Source: Rubrivivax sp.
Lineage (GTDB): Bacteria > Pseudomonadota > Gammaproteobacteria > Burkholderiales > Burkholderiaceae
Length of the DNA stretch: 64,000 nucleotides
NCBI GenBank assembly: GCA_016790225.1
Contig: JAEUOZ010000054.1
Span: forward strand, 110,829 to 174,828
Reading direction: 5' to 3'
Shown here: in pieces, positions 9,025-16,675 of the stretch
Numbering within the stretch: the first letter of the stretch is position 1
Layout: each line of letters starts with the position of its first letter
The notes under the pieces: model-generated
The model's input: the letters and a program-made list of their open reading frames with translations, nothing else
What the model was told of the DNA's origin: nothing
Databases searched by the model: none
Program-made: the position numbers and the translations under genes

Positions 9025-9894
9025 TCAGGCCAGCCGAACGTCCTGGGGCGCAGCGCTCGGCCCGTGCGCGAGCAGCAGTTGCTGGTGCCGCGACATGTCC
9101 AGCACCTCCAGGCGCCCGTCGGGGTGTTCCACCAGGGCGGTGAGGCTCTCGACCCAATCCCCATCGTTGGCGTAGATGACGCCTTCGATGGTGCGGATCT
9201 CGGCATGGTGGATGTGGCCGCAGACCACACCATCGGCGCCGCGACGGCGCGCTTCGCGTGCCACGGCGACTTCAAAGTCGGCGATGTAGCTGACGGCCCG
9301 CTTCACGCGCAGCTTCAGGTAGCGCGAGAGGCTCCAGTACGGCAGGCCCAGCCGCGCGCGCCAGGAATTGAAGTGCCGGTTGACCCGCAGTGCCAGCTCA
9401 TACAGCGTATCGCCCAGGTAGGCCAGCCACTTGTGGTGCTGCACGACGGCATCGAAGAGATCCCCGTGCGTGACCCAGAGCCAGCGTCCGTCGGCCAGCT
9501 GATGCACGTGGTCCTCCACGACCTCCACGCCGCCGAAGGTATGACCCACGTAGCGCCTGGCGAACTCGTCATGGTTGCCCGGCACATAGATCACCCGCGT
9601 GCCCTTGCGCGCCCGGCGCAGCAGCTTCTGCACCACGTCGTTATGGCTCTGCGGCCAGTACCACTGGCGACGAAGCTGCCAGCCATCGATGATGTCCCCC
9701 ACCAGGAACAGCGTGTCGCAGTCAAAGCTCTTCAGGAAGCGCAGCAGCGCTTCGGCCTGGCAGCCCGGTGTGCCCAGATGCAGGTCAGAGATCCACACCG
9801 TGCGCAGCCGGCGCTTGGGCCCTTCGTGCTCGGTGTCGTCATCGGGCAGGGCGGGCAGGGGCAGGTCGAGTGCACGCATGGGTGCATCGTGCAT
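9025..9894 (-). CDS. PlcP-like metallophosphoesterase (UDP-2,3-diacylglucosamine hydrolase family)
   Basis: Calcineurin-like phosphoesterase of about 289 residues. Metal-site motifs are ISDLHLGT, LVGDIIDGW, PGNHDEF, THGDLFD and CGHIHHAE. The pattern WPQSHNDVVQKLLRRARKG and YWSLSRYLKLRVKRAVSYI resembles PlcP, the phospholipase C of alphaproteobacteria that degrades phospholipids during phosphate starvation, more than true LpxH; this comparison is from memory. Start is ATG 9894 or 9879. It is divergent from an LplT-like gene. A Pho-like pair of repeats overlaps the 5' region (9898-9919). Confidence 0.75.
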   Translation of the reverse strand: MHDAPMRALDLPLPALPDDDTEHEGPKRRLRTVWISDLHLGTPGCQAEALLRFLKSFDCDTLFLVGDIIDGWQLRRQWYWPQSHNDVVQKLLRRARKGTRVIYVPGNHDEFARRYVGHTFGGVEVVEDHVHQLADGRWLWVTHGDLFDAVVQHHKWLAYLGDTLYELALRVNRHFNSWRARLGLPYWSLSRYLKLRVKRAVSYIADFEVAVAREARRRGADGVVCGHIHHAEIRTIEGVIYANDGDWVESLTALVEHPDGRLEVLDMSRHQQLLLAHGPSAAPQDVRLA

Positions 9895-9897
9895 CGG

Positions 9898-9919
9898 CCG
9901 CAAGACAACGCCGTGACAG
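9898..9919 (-). promoter_or_regulatory. weak Pho-box-like repeat before the PlcP-like gene
   Basis: On the minus strand two 11-base units read CTGTCACGGCG and TTGTCTTGCGG, matching 11 of 14 PhoB consensus positions. It lies within 4-19 bases of the candidate starts, closer than a normal Pho promoter allows, so it may be chance or the gene start may be misplaced. Confidence 0.3.
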
Positions 9920-9969
9920 CGGCCGGCCGCACGCCGTGCGGGCGGGTCTGCCACAGCGCAGACACAGCG

Positions 9970-9986
9970 GTGTCATCCAATGACGG
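9970..9986. promoter_or_regulatory. palindromic motif between plcP-like and lplT genes
   Basis: GTGTCATCCAATGACGG, an imperfect inverted repeat (GTCAT / ATGAC) that matches 14 of 17 positions of the perfect palindrome found at 17510-17526 upstream of the OlsB-like gene. It could be a shared operator in the lipid region. The binding protein is unknown. Confidence 0.4.
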
Positions 9987-10001
9987 CCAACGATCCGTCT
10001 C

Positions 10002-11246
10002 ATGCCACCGCGCTTTCGCCTGCTCATCGTCACCCAGTTCGTCTCGGCACTGGCGGACAACGCCTTGCTGATCGTCACCATCGCCTGGCTGCACCAGCTG
10101 GGCTCGCCGCTGTGGTGGGTGCCGCTGCTCAAGGTGAGCTTCCTCGCGCCCTATGTGCTGCTGGCACCGGTGCTCGGGCCGCTGGCCGACGCCTGGCCGA
10201 AGGCGCGGCTGATGGCGGTGATGAATGCCTTCAAGCTGCTGGGCGTGCTGGCGCTGGCCTGGGGTCTTCAGCCGCTGCTGGCCTACGCCATCGTCGGCGT
10301 TGCGGCATCGGCCTATGCGCCGGCCAAGTACGGGCTGGTGACGGAGATGGTGCCGCCGCAGCAACTGGTGCAGGCCAACGCCTGGCTGGAGTGCTCGGTG
10401 GTCAGTGCCGTGCTGCTGGGCACGGTGCTGGGCGGGTTTCTGGTCAGCACGGCCTTTGTCGAGGCGGCGCACGGCACAGGGCTGGGACTCTGGCTGCAGC
10501 AGGCCGGCCTGGCGCGGGAGACCACGCTCGGGCCCTCGCTGCTGCTGCTGAGTGCGGTGTATGGCCTGGCCGGTCTGCTGAACCTGGGTGTTCCGGACAG
10601 CGGGCGCCGCTACGAGCGCCGCAGCCTGCGCTGGCGGGCCTTGATGCGTGACTTCGCTCAGGCCAACGCCACGCTGTGGCGCGATGCCGAAGGCGGCCTT
10701 TCGCTGGCCGTCACGGTGCTCAGCTGGGGTGCCGGTGCGGTGCTGCAGTTTGCCGTGCTGCGCTGGGCGGTGGACGTGCTCGGCCTGGGCCTGGATCGTG
10801 CGGCCTACCTGCAGGCGGTGGTGGCGGTGGGTGTGATGGCAGGCGCTCTGATCGCCGGACGCTGGGTAAACCTGCAGGACGTTCGCCGCCTGCTGCCCCT
10901 GGGCCCGCTGCTGGGTTTGCTGGTGGCCTGCGGCGGACTCAGCACGCAGCTGGGTTCCGGGGCGCTGCTGATGGCGCTGGTGGGTCTGGCAGGCGGACTG
11001 CTGATCGTGCCGATGAATGCGCTGCTGCAGCACCGGGGATATCAGCTCCTGACCGCCGGACGCTCGATCGCGGTTCAGGGCTTCAACGAGAACCTGGGCG
11101 TGCTGGTGATGCTGGGCATCCACGCGGCGCTGATCGCCCTGCAGCTGCCGATCGATGTGCTGCTGGTCGGCTGGGGTTCGGCCTTGGCGCTGGCCATGGG
11201 CGTGCTGCTGCTGCGCCTGCAGCACCTGCACCGCCGCGCGGCCTGA
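10002..11246 (+). CDS. lplT: MFS transporter, lysophospholipid transporter LplT-like
   Basis: 414-residue major facilitator protein with about 11-12 hydrophobic segments across its length. The N-terminal RLLIVTQFVSALADNALLI and the segment ASAYAPAKYGLVTEMVPPQQLVQANAW, plus AWLECSVVSAVLLGTVLGG, are typical of LplT, which flips lysophospholipids inward for re-acylation. No acyltransferase (aas) gene is adjacent. It is divergent from the PlcP-like phosphoesterase, which suggests a shared membrane-lipid recycling role; that link is inference. Confidence 0.88.
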   Translation: MPPRFRLLIVTQFVSALADNALLIVTIAWLHQLGSPLWWVPLLKVSFLAPYVLLAPVLGPLADAWPKARLMAVMNAFKLLGVLALAWGLQPLLAYAIVGVAASAYAPAKYGLVTEMVPPQQLVQANAWLECSVVSAVLLGTVLGGFLVSTAFVEAAHGTGLGLWLQQAGLARETTLGPSLLLLSAVYGLAGLLNLGVPDSGRRYERRSLRWRALMRDFAQANATLWRDAEGGLSLAVTVLSWGAGAVLQFAVLRWAVDVLGLGLDRAAYLQAVVAVGVMAGALIAGRWVNLQDVRRLLPLGPLLGLLVACGGLSTQLGSGALLMALVGLAGGLLIVPMNALLQHRGYQLLTAGRSIAVQGFNENLGVLVMLGIHAALIALQLPIDVLLVGWGSALALAMGVLLLRLQHLHRRAA

Positions 11247-11251
11247 TCAGC

Positions 11252-12490
11252 TCAGAGAACGGCGGCGCGAAGGTCCGGCTGCGGTACGGGCTCGGGGAGC
11301 GGTGTCTGGGTCTCCAGCAGCAGCGCCTCGAACTGGTCGATGACCCGTTCCCAGTCCAGCGTGAGCGCGGTCTGTCGGGCCTGCAGGCCCAGAGACTGAC
11401 GCAGCGGCTCATCGTCGACGGCACGCCGTGTCGCCTGCAGCAAGGCGGCCGGGTCATCCGGTGGCGCGAGCAGCCCCTGGCGGCCGTCCTGGATGATCAG
11501 GCCGGCCGCGGCCTGCCGGAAGGCCACCACCGGCAGCCCGCTGGACAGGGCCTCGAGCGTGACGTTGCCAAAAGTCTCGGTCAGGCTCGGAAAGACGAAG
11601 AGATCGGCACTGGCGTAGTGGGCCGCAAGATCCTCGCCGTGGCGCATGCCCGCCATGAGGCAGTGCGGTGAGCGGCTGGCGATCGTCTCCTTCATCGGGC
11701 CGTCGCCCACCAGCACCAGGCGCAGATCCGCCCGCTCGGCACGCAGCGTGTCGAAGATGTCCAGCAGCAGGCTCAGGTTCTTCTCGGGCGCCAGCCGGGA
11801 GACGCACAGCATCACGGGCGTGCCAGGCCCGGCACCCCATTGCTCGCGCAGCGCCGCAGACCGTCTGGCGGGATCGAAGCGCTGCGTGTCCACGCCCCGG
11901 GGCACCACGCGCAGCCGCTCGAAGCCCAGGGCGCTGAGCTCGTCACGCAAGGCCGGCGTGGGCACGCAGGTCACGCGCGTGCGGTTGTGGAACTTGCGCA
12001 GGTACGCGGTCATCGGCTTGCGCAGCCAGGCCATGCCGTAGTGCTGCATATAACTTTGGAAGTTGGTGCGGAAGTCCGATGCCACGGGCAGCTTCAGCTT
12101 CAGCGCGGCCCGCAAGGCGGACCATCCCAGCGGTCCTTCGGTGGCGATGTGGACCAGGTCGGGACGCTGCCGCGTCCACAGCGACACCAGCGCCCGCGTG
12201 GAGGGCACGCCCATGCGCAGATGCGGATAGCGCGGCACCGGGAGCCCGCCGAGCAGCACTTCGTCGAACCGACCCGAGCTGGCGCCACCATCGCCGGCCG
12301 CGGACTGGCGAGGCCGGATCAGCTGCACCGAGTGCTGGCGGCTGCGCAGACCCTGAACGACACGGGCCACCGTCAGCGCCACGCCGTTGACTTCCGGCGG
12401 GTAGGTCTCCGTGACCATCGCGATGCGCAGGGAGCGACGAGCGGCCGGCAGATCCAGCACGACGAAATCCGATTCGGCAACGCTTGGCAT
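11252..12490 (-). CDS. glycosyltransferase, GT4 family
   Basis: 412 residues with a two-domain GT-B layout. The N-terminal domain begins RIAMVTETYPPEVNGVALTV. The C-terminal nucleotide-sugar domain has VSRLAPEKNLSLLLD, VGDGPMKE, YASADLFVFPSLTETFGNVTLEAL and a Glu-rich EX7E-type segment. It resembles GT4 enzymes that glycosylate diacylglycerol or phosphatidylinositol. With the PlcP-like enzyme nearby, it may make phosphorus-free glycolipids (inference). The gene ends 5 bases from the convergent lplT stop. A CTGTCAT element lies about 30 bases upstream of the start. Confidence 0.88.
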   Translation of the reverse strand: MPSVAESDFVVLDLPAARRSLRIAMVTETYPPEVNGVALTVARVVQGLRSRQHSVQLIRPRQSAAGDGGASSGRFDEVLLGGLPVPRYPHLRMGVPSTRALVSLWTRQRPDLVHIATEGPLGWSALRAALKLKLPVASDFRTNFQSYMQHYGMAWLRKPMTAYLRKFHNRTRVTCVPTPALRDELSALGFERLRVVPRGVDTQRFDPARRSAALREQWGAGPGTPVMLCVSRLAPEKNLSLLLDIFDTLRAERADLRLVLVGDGPMKETIASRSPHCLMAGMRHGEDLAAHYASADLFVFPSLTETFGNVTLEALSSGLPVVAFRQAAAGLIIQDGRQGLLAPPDDPAALLQATRRAVDDEPLRQSLGLQARQTALTLDWERVIDQFEALLLETQTPLPEPVPQPDLRAAVL

Positions 12491-12508
12491 GTCGGCATGT
12501 TCGCGAGC

Positions 12509-12530
12509 GCCTGCAACAAAACGATGACAG
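12509..12530 (-). promoter_or_regulatory. partial Pho-box-like element before the GT4 gene
   Basis: On the minus strand CTGTCATCGTT is a perfect PhoB half-unit followed by a poor second unit (TTGTTGC). The same ten bases CTGTCATCGT occur upstream of the OlsB-like gene. Weak on its own; listed because of the shared pattern. Confidence 0.3.
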
Positions 12531-12654
12531 CGCGACCCGGCTGATCGTCACCGGCCTGACATGCGTATTTGTCAGCATCGCGTCGCACATCCGGAGCGGG
12601 CATCGCGCTGCCCCGGTGTCGCCGATCTTCAACTGTCCACCCCAGGAGCCATCT

Positions 12655-13257
12655 GTGCCATCCTTCCTGCAAGCCCTCGAAGAACAGCGCTGGGACGACC
12701 ACCGCTACTACCACCAGAGTCGCATCAACCAGAGCCTTCACCTGGTCAGCGCCCTGAGCTTCATCGTCGCCTACGGCCTGCTGTTCATCGATCCGGCCAA
12801 GGCGGCGCTGGTGGCCTGGGGCATCTCGATGGTCACGCGCCAGTCGGGCCACGTCTTCTTCGAGCCGCAGGGCTACGACCATGCCAACCAGTGCAGCCAC
12901 GAGCACAAGGAAGCCATCAAGGTGGGCTACAACCTGCGCCGCAAGGTCGTGCTGCTGTCCGCCTGGGCTGCAGCGCCCGTGGCGCTGTGGATGTCGCCGT
13001 CCCTGCTGGGCCTGATCGAGCCCAGCACCACGCCGGCGGAGTTTGTCAATGACGTGGGCCTTCTGTGGCTGGCCCTGGGCATCGCGGCGCTGCTGTTCCG
13101 CACGCTGCACCTGTTCTACCTGCGCGACGTGCGCACGGGTCTGGTGTGGATCACCAAGATCATCACGGATCCCTTTCATGACGTGATGCTGTACTGGAAG
13201 GCGCCGCTCTATCTGCTGCGCGGCGAACTCATCGATCCGGCGCCGAACAAGCGCTGA
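12655..13257 (+). CDS. membrane protein, possibly Mpo1/DUF962-like
   Basis: About 200 residues, from a GTG at 12655 preceded by CAGGAG. The N-terminus DDHRYYHQSRINQSLHLVSALSFIVAYGLLF and then SGHVFFEPQGYD recall the DUF962/Mpo1 pattern (a HxxxxNxxLH motif, two helices, then H-FFE). Additional hydrophobic segments lie near residues 95-115 and 125-145. Yeast Mpo1 is a 2-hydroxy fatty acid dioxygenase. Whether this protein shares that reaction is unknown. It is divergent from the GT4 gene. Confidence 0.6.
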   Translation: MPSFLQALEEQRWDDHRYYHQSRINQSLHLVSALSFIVAYGLLFIDPAKAALVAWGISMVTRQSGHVFFEPQGYDHANQCSHEHKEAIKVGYNLRRKVVLLSAWAAAPVALWMSPSLLGLIEPSTTPAEFVNDVGLLWLALGIAALLFRTLHLFYLRDVRTGLVWITKIITDPFHDVMLYWKAPLYLLRGELIDPAPNKR

Positions 13258-13318
13258 GCGTGTCCCCGGTTCTCGTGTCCCCGGTTCTGTCGCGTTCCGA
13301 CCCGCCCGGCACGCTTGC

Positions 13319-13543
13319 GTGGCTTTGCCACTTTGCTTGAACCCCCACGGGGGGCGGGCTGGGCGCAGTCCGGCCCTGGGGGCGCTCTCAAGCAAATGTG
13401 GCTTTGCCACTTTGCTTGAACCCCCTCGGGGGGCGGCCTGGGCGCAGCCCGGCCCTGGGGCGCTCTCAAGCAAATGTGGCTTTGCCACTTTGCTTGAACC
13501 CCCTCGGGGGGCGGGCTGGGCGCAGCCCGGCCCTGGGGGCGCT
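13319..13543. repeat. three tandem copies of a 78-79-base palindromic intergenic repeat
   Basis: Copies at 13319-13397 (79 bases), 13398-13475 (78) and 13476-13543 (68, lacking the last arm). Each unit starts GTGGCTTTGCCACTTTGCTT, continues through a C5...G6 core and the inverted GGGCTGGGCGCAGCCC-type centre, and ends TCAAGCAAAT. The end arms TTGCTTGA / TCAAGCAA and the core can pair into a long hairpin. Copies 2 and 3 are nearly identical. The array sits between a membrane-protein gene and the stop codon of the convergent aminotransferase, so it may terminate both transcripts. Confidence 0.9.
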
Positions 13544-15191
13544 AGAAGTACCGCCCCAGCATCTCGCGCAGGATGCCGCGGCGGATCGAGCGGCTGGTCT
13601 GGCCGGGGTCGCTCCACCACCAACCGTCAGCCCGCATCTGATGACCCGCAGCGACAAAGCGATCCAGCACCTGCGCAAACTCCGCGTCGCTGAAGGCCAG
13701 GCTGAAGATCAGCCGCCCGGTGCCCACCCAGCTCAGCGCCAGCCCCTGCTCGCGCAGATAGAACTGCAGCATCCAGTGGTAGCGCGAAGGCTGCTCGTAG
13801 CTGATGGTCCAGATGCTCTGCAGATGGGCGGCCCGCATCGGCAGCTGCTCAGCGGCCATGCGTGTATTGAAGGCTTCGCAGCGGCTGGCCCACAGGGCAT
13901 CCTGGCCCGGGTACAGCGCCTGGATCTCCGGCCGCTGCAGGCGATCGAGGAAGGCCTTCATCGCCGTCATCACATAAGGATGGGCGTTGAAGGTGCCGCG
14001 CGCAAAGCAGATGTCGACCGGGCGCTCCTCGCGGAAGCGCTTCATCAGATCGGCTCTGCCGCAGACCACGCCCACGGGCAGGCCGCCGCCGAGGGTCTTG
14101 CCGTAGGTGACCATGTCGGCGCGCACGCCGAAGTAGGCCTGTGCGCCGCCGGCAGCCAGCCGGAAGCCGAGGAAGACCTCATCGAAGATCAGCACGATGC
14201 CGCGCTCGGTGCACACCTCGCGCAGCTGCTGCAGCCAGCGGGTGTAGGCCTCGCGGTCGAAGCCGGCACGGCGCGAGCCGTCGATGAGCGAGGAGTCCCC
14301 CGGCGCGGCCTGGTTGGGGTGAAGTGCCTGCAGCGGGTTGACCAGTACGCAGGCGACGTCCCGGCGGGTGCGCAGCACCTGCAGCGATCGATCGCTCATC
14401 TCGCGCAGCGTGTAGGTCTCGCGCGGCGGCAGCGGATTGCCCGGTCCGGGCTGCACGTCTTCCCACCAGCCGTGGTAGGCACCGCAGAAGCGCACCAGGT
14501 GAGAGCGCCGCGTGTGGTAGCGCGCCAGCCGCACGGCCTGCATCACGGCTTCGGTGCCCGACATGTGGAAGGACACCTCGTCCAGGCCGGAGATCTCGCG
14601 CAGGCGCCGAACGTTGCCGGCCACGGCCGGGTGGTAGCTGCCCAGCACCGGCCCGAGCGCATCAGCCTCGGCGACGGCTTCGCGGATGCAGGCCTTGTAG
14701 AAGTCCACGCCGAAGACGTTGACGCCGTAGGAGCCGGTCAGATCGATGAAGCGGTTGCCGTCCATGTCGGTCAGCCACACGCCCTCGGCACCCTGGAGGA
14801 AGGACCCCACCTTGAGGTGCTGTCGCAGCAAGGGTGCGTACTGGAAGGGCACGCGGTAGCGGCCGGTGAACTGCAGATCGCTGATCGCCGCGCTGGCCTC
14901 GGCGGTGAGGAGGGCGCTGCGGGGAAAGCGTTGCGCGTAGATGCCTGCCAGGCGTTGCAGGCCGGCGCGACGCTGTTCCTGCACCGCCGCGGGCGCGCCG
15001 TCCGAGCCGAAGAACTGCGCGTCGTCGTAGCTGTAGCCCGGCACCCAGCCCGCTACACGTTTGGCCATGCGCGAGTGGCCGGTGAGCGAAGGGTGCTTGG
15101 CGCGCGAGAGCTGCAGCCGGCGGCGGGCGGCCGGCCCGAAGCCGGCCAGCGCGGCCAGGGCCAGCGCGGAGAGAGTCCATGAGAGTTCCAT
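13542..15191 (-). CDS. class III PLP aminotransferase, GSA-aminomutase-like, with N-terminal membrane anchor
   Basis: 549 residues from the ATG at 15191. Residues 1-20 are hydrophobic (LSWTLSALALAALAGF) and may anchor the protein. Class III hallmarks are FHMSGTEAVMQAVRLAR, GAYHGWWED, LIFDEVFLGFR and YGKTLGGGLPVG with the PLP-binding Lys. It resembles glutamate-1-semialdehyde aminomutase, but at about 430 residues that enzyme lacks the extended N-terminus, so the true substrate is unknown. It is divergent from psd with only about 33 bases between starts, and its stop overlaps the repeat array. Confidence 0.85.
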   Translation of the reverse strand: MELSWTLSALALAALAGFGPAARRRLQLSRAKHPSLTGHSRMAKRVAGWVPGYSYDDAQFFGSDGAPAAVQEQRRAGLQRLAGIYAQRFPRSALLTAEASAAISDLQFTGRYRVPFQYAPLLRQHLKVGSFLQGAEGVWLTDMDGNRFIDLTGSYGVNVFGVDFYKACIREAVAEADALGPVLGSYHPAVAGNVRRLREISGLDEVSFHMSGTEAVMQAVRLARYHTRRSHLVRFCGAYHGWWEDVQPGPGNPLPPRETYTLREMSDRSLQVLRTRRDVACVLVNPLQALHPNQAAPGDSSLIDGSRRAGFDREAYTRWLQQLREVCTERGIVLIFDEVFLGFRLAAGGAQAYFGVRADMVTYGKTLGGGLPVGVVCGRADLMKRFREERPVDICFARGTFNAHPYVMTAMKAFLDRLQRPEIQALYPGQDALWASRCEAFNTRMAAEQLPMRAAHLQSIWTISYEQPSRYHWMLQFYLREQGLALSWVGTGRLIFSLAFSDAEFAQVLDRFVAAGHQMRADGWWWSDPGQTSRSIRRGILREMLGRYF

Positions 15192-15224
15192 GTCCGATTG
15201 ATAACGCCGGGAGTTGACAGCGCT

Positions 15225-16088
15225 GTGAAACTCGATCGTTTGAGGGAGCGATGGCTCCTGCAGGAAGACCTGAACTTCCTTCTCACCAACCGCATACCGC
15301 GGCGCACGCTGACACTGCTGATGGGCTGGTACAGCCGCATCGAGAGCCGCTGGCTCACGCGGTTGTCGATCGCCGTGTGGCGCCTCTTCACGGAACTCGA
15401 TCTGCGCGAGGCCCGGCAGACGCAGTTCCAGAGCCTGCATGCCTGCTTCACGCGCGAGCTGCGTGAAGGCGCACGGCCCGTGCAGGCTGATCCGCAGATC
15501 CTGGTGAGCCCCTGCGACGGCATCGTCGGCGAATGTGGGCCCGTGGGGGATGGCCAGATCTTTCAGGCCAAGGGATTTCCGTACCGCGTGGCCGATCTCT
15601 TCGGCAGCGAAGCCGCGGCCGAGCCCTGGCGCGGCGGGCGCTATGTGACGCTGCGCCTGACCTCCAGCATGTACCACCGCTTCCATGCACCGCATGACGG
15701 CCGCCTGCAGCGCGTGACCTACATCAGCGGCGACACCTGGAACGTCAACCCGATCGCGCTGCGGCGCGTGGAGCGGCTGTTCTGCCGCAACGAACGCGCC
15801 GTGCTAGACCTGCAGCTGGACAGCGGCCACCGGCTGGCGCTGGTGCCGGTGGCCGCCATCCTGGTGGCCAGCATCCGACTGCATGCGCTGGATGTGCGGC
15901 TGCACTTGCGCTGGCCAGGCCCCAACGTGATGGAGGCCGATCACCCCTTCCGCAAGGGCCAGGAGCTGGGCTGGTTCGAGCACGGCTCGACCATCATCGT
16001 GTTTGCGCCGGCCGGTTTCGAGCTGGCGCCCGCCGTGCGCAGCGGACACCGTGTGCGCATGGGCGAAGGCCTGATGATCGTGCCGTGA
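15225..16088 (+). CDS. psd: phosphatidylserine decarboxylase
   Basis: About 287 residues from a GTG at 15225 (GGGAG upstream); a TTG at 15198 is the alternative. Catalytic residues are present: SPCDGIVGE (Asp), YHRFHAPHDG (His) and the self-cleavage site GWFEHGSTIIVF (Gly-Ser-Thr, where Ser becomes the pyruvoyl group). The residue before GST is His rather than the usual Leu/Met/Phe. It makes phosphatidylethanolamine from phosphatidylserine at the membrane. Its setting beside lipid genes rather than next to pssA is notable. Confidence 0.9.
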   Translation: MKLDRLRERWLLQEDLNFLLTNRIPRRTLTLLMGWYSRIESRWLTRLSIAVWRLFTELDLREARQTQFQSLHACFTRELREGARPVQADPQILVSPCDGIVGECGPVGDGQIFQAKGFPYRVADLFGSEAAAEPWRGGRYVTLRLTSSMYHRFHAPHDGRLQRVTYISGDTWNVNPIALRRVERLFCRNERAVLDLQLDSGHRLALVPVAAILVASIRLHALDVRLHLRWPGPNVMEADHPFRKGQELGWFEHGSTIIVFAPAGFELAPAVRSGHRVRMGEGLMIVP

Positions 16089-16119
16089 CAGGGCCGGGCC
16101 GGGCTTGCCCGGCCGCCCC

Positions 16120-16599
16120 TCAGTGACCCTTGCGTGGCCGGCCCAGCTTCACGGGCGCCAGGGCCTGAAGGGCGGCTGCGAGTGCCTCGGCCGGCAACTG
16201 GGCGAGCGCCTGAAGGCCTGCACGCAGCAGTTCGCTCTTCTTGGCCGGATGGCGGGCTTCCAGCGCGCGCGCCTTGAGCGTATCGATGAGGGCGAAATCG
16301 GCCTCCGGCATGGTGAAGCCATCGCGCACCAGCTTGACGCGCCGCTTCTCAGGCTTGGGCGGCTTCTCGGCCGGGGCCTTCTTGCGCGGCCTGGTGTCGG
16401 CGGCTTCGGCCTTGGCCTTGACCTTGGTCTTGGCTGCGGGCACGGACCGTGCCGCGCTGGCCTTGACCGGCGCGGCGCGCGGGACGGCGGGCTGGCGCCT
16501 GGCAGGCGCCTTCTTCGGCGCCGCCTCAGCCGGGGCAGCGGGAGCGGCGGCGGTTGCAGCGGTTGCAGCGGTCTGGCGGGCAGTACGAGCGGTGGCCAT
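16120..16599 (-). CDS. ribbon-helix-helix-like protein with Ala/Lys/Pro-rich N-terminal tail
   Basis: 159 residues from the ATG at 16599. Residues 1-95 are low-complexity Ala/Pro/Lys/Arg, like histone H1-type tails. Residues about 96-145 (KLVRDGFTMPEADFALIDTL, then a helix ending KKSELLRAGLQAL) match the strand-helix-helix pattern of RHH DNA-binding proteins: a basic strand, then a second helix starting KKSELLRA. A perfect 25-base palindrome lies 16 bases upstream, suggesting autoregulation. It is 76 bases from the OlsB-like gene and in the same direction. The function is inferred from pattern only. Confidence 0.6.
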   Translation of the reverse strand: MATARTARQTAATAATAAAPAAPAEAAPKKAPARRQPAVPRAAPVKASAARSVPAAKTKVKAKAEAADTRPRKKAPAEKPPKPEKRRVKLVRDGFTMPEADFALIDTLKARALEARHPAKKSELLRAGLQALAQLPAEALAAALQALAPVKLGRPRKGH

Positions 16600-16615
16600 G
16601 GGCGGATAGGGATAA

Positions 16616-16640
16616 AAAGGTATAAACAGTTTATACCTTT
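16616..16640. promoter_or_regulatory. perfect 25-base palindromic operator
   Basis: Arms AAAGGTATAAAC (16616-16627) and GTTTATACCTTT (16629-16640) flank a single A. The arms are exact reverse complements. The AT-rich site stands out in the GC-rich surroundings and ends 16 bases before the start of the RHH-like gene, where it would overlap a promoter -10 region (TATAAA). Confidence 0.85.
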
Positions 16641-16675
16641 CATCACCCCCCGTTCGACGCAGGGCCATCTGAGGC

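Noticed and set aside
12556..12575. Inverted repeat CTGACA-N8-TGTCAG between the GT4 and membrane-protein genes
   Set aside because: Short arms and wide spacer; too weak to call an operator without conservation data.
13319..13543. CRISPR-like array
   Set aside because: Units are contiguous, 68-79 bases, palindromic and without unique spacers; no cas genes.
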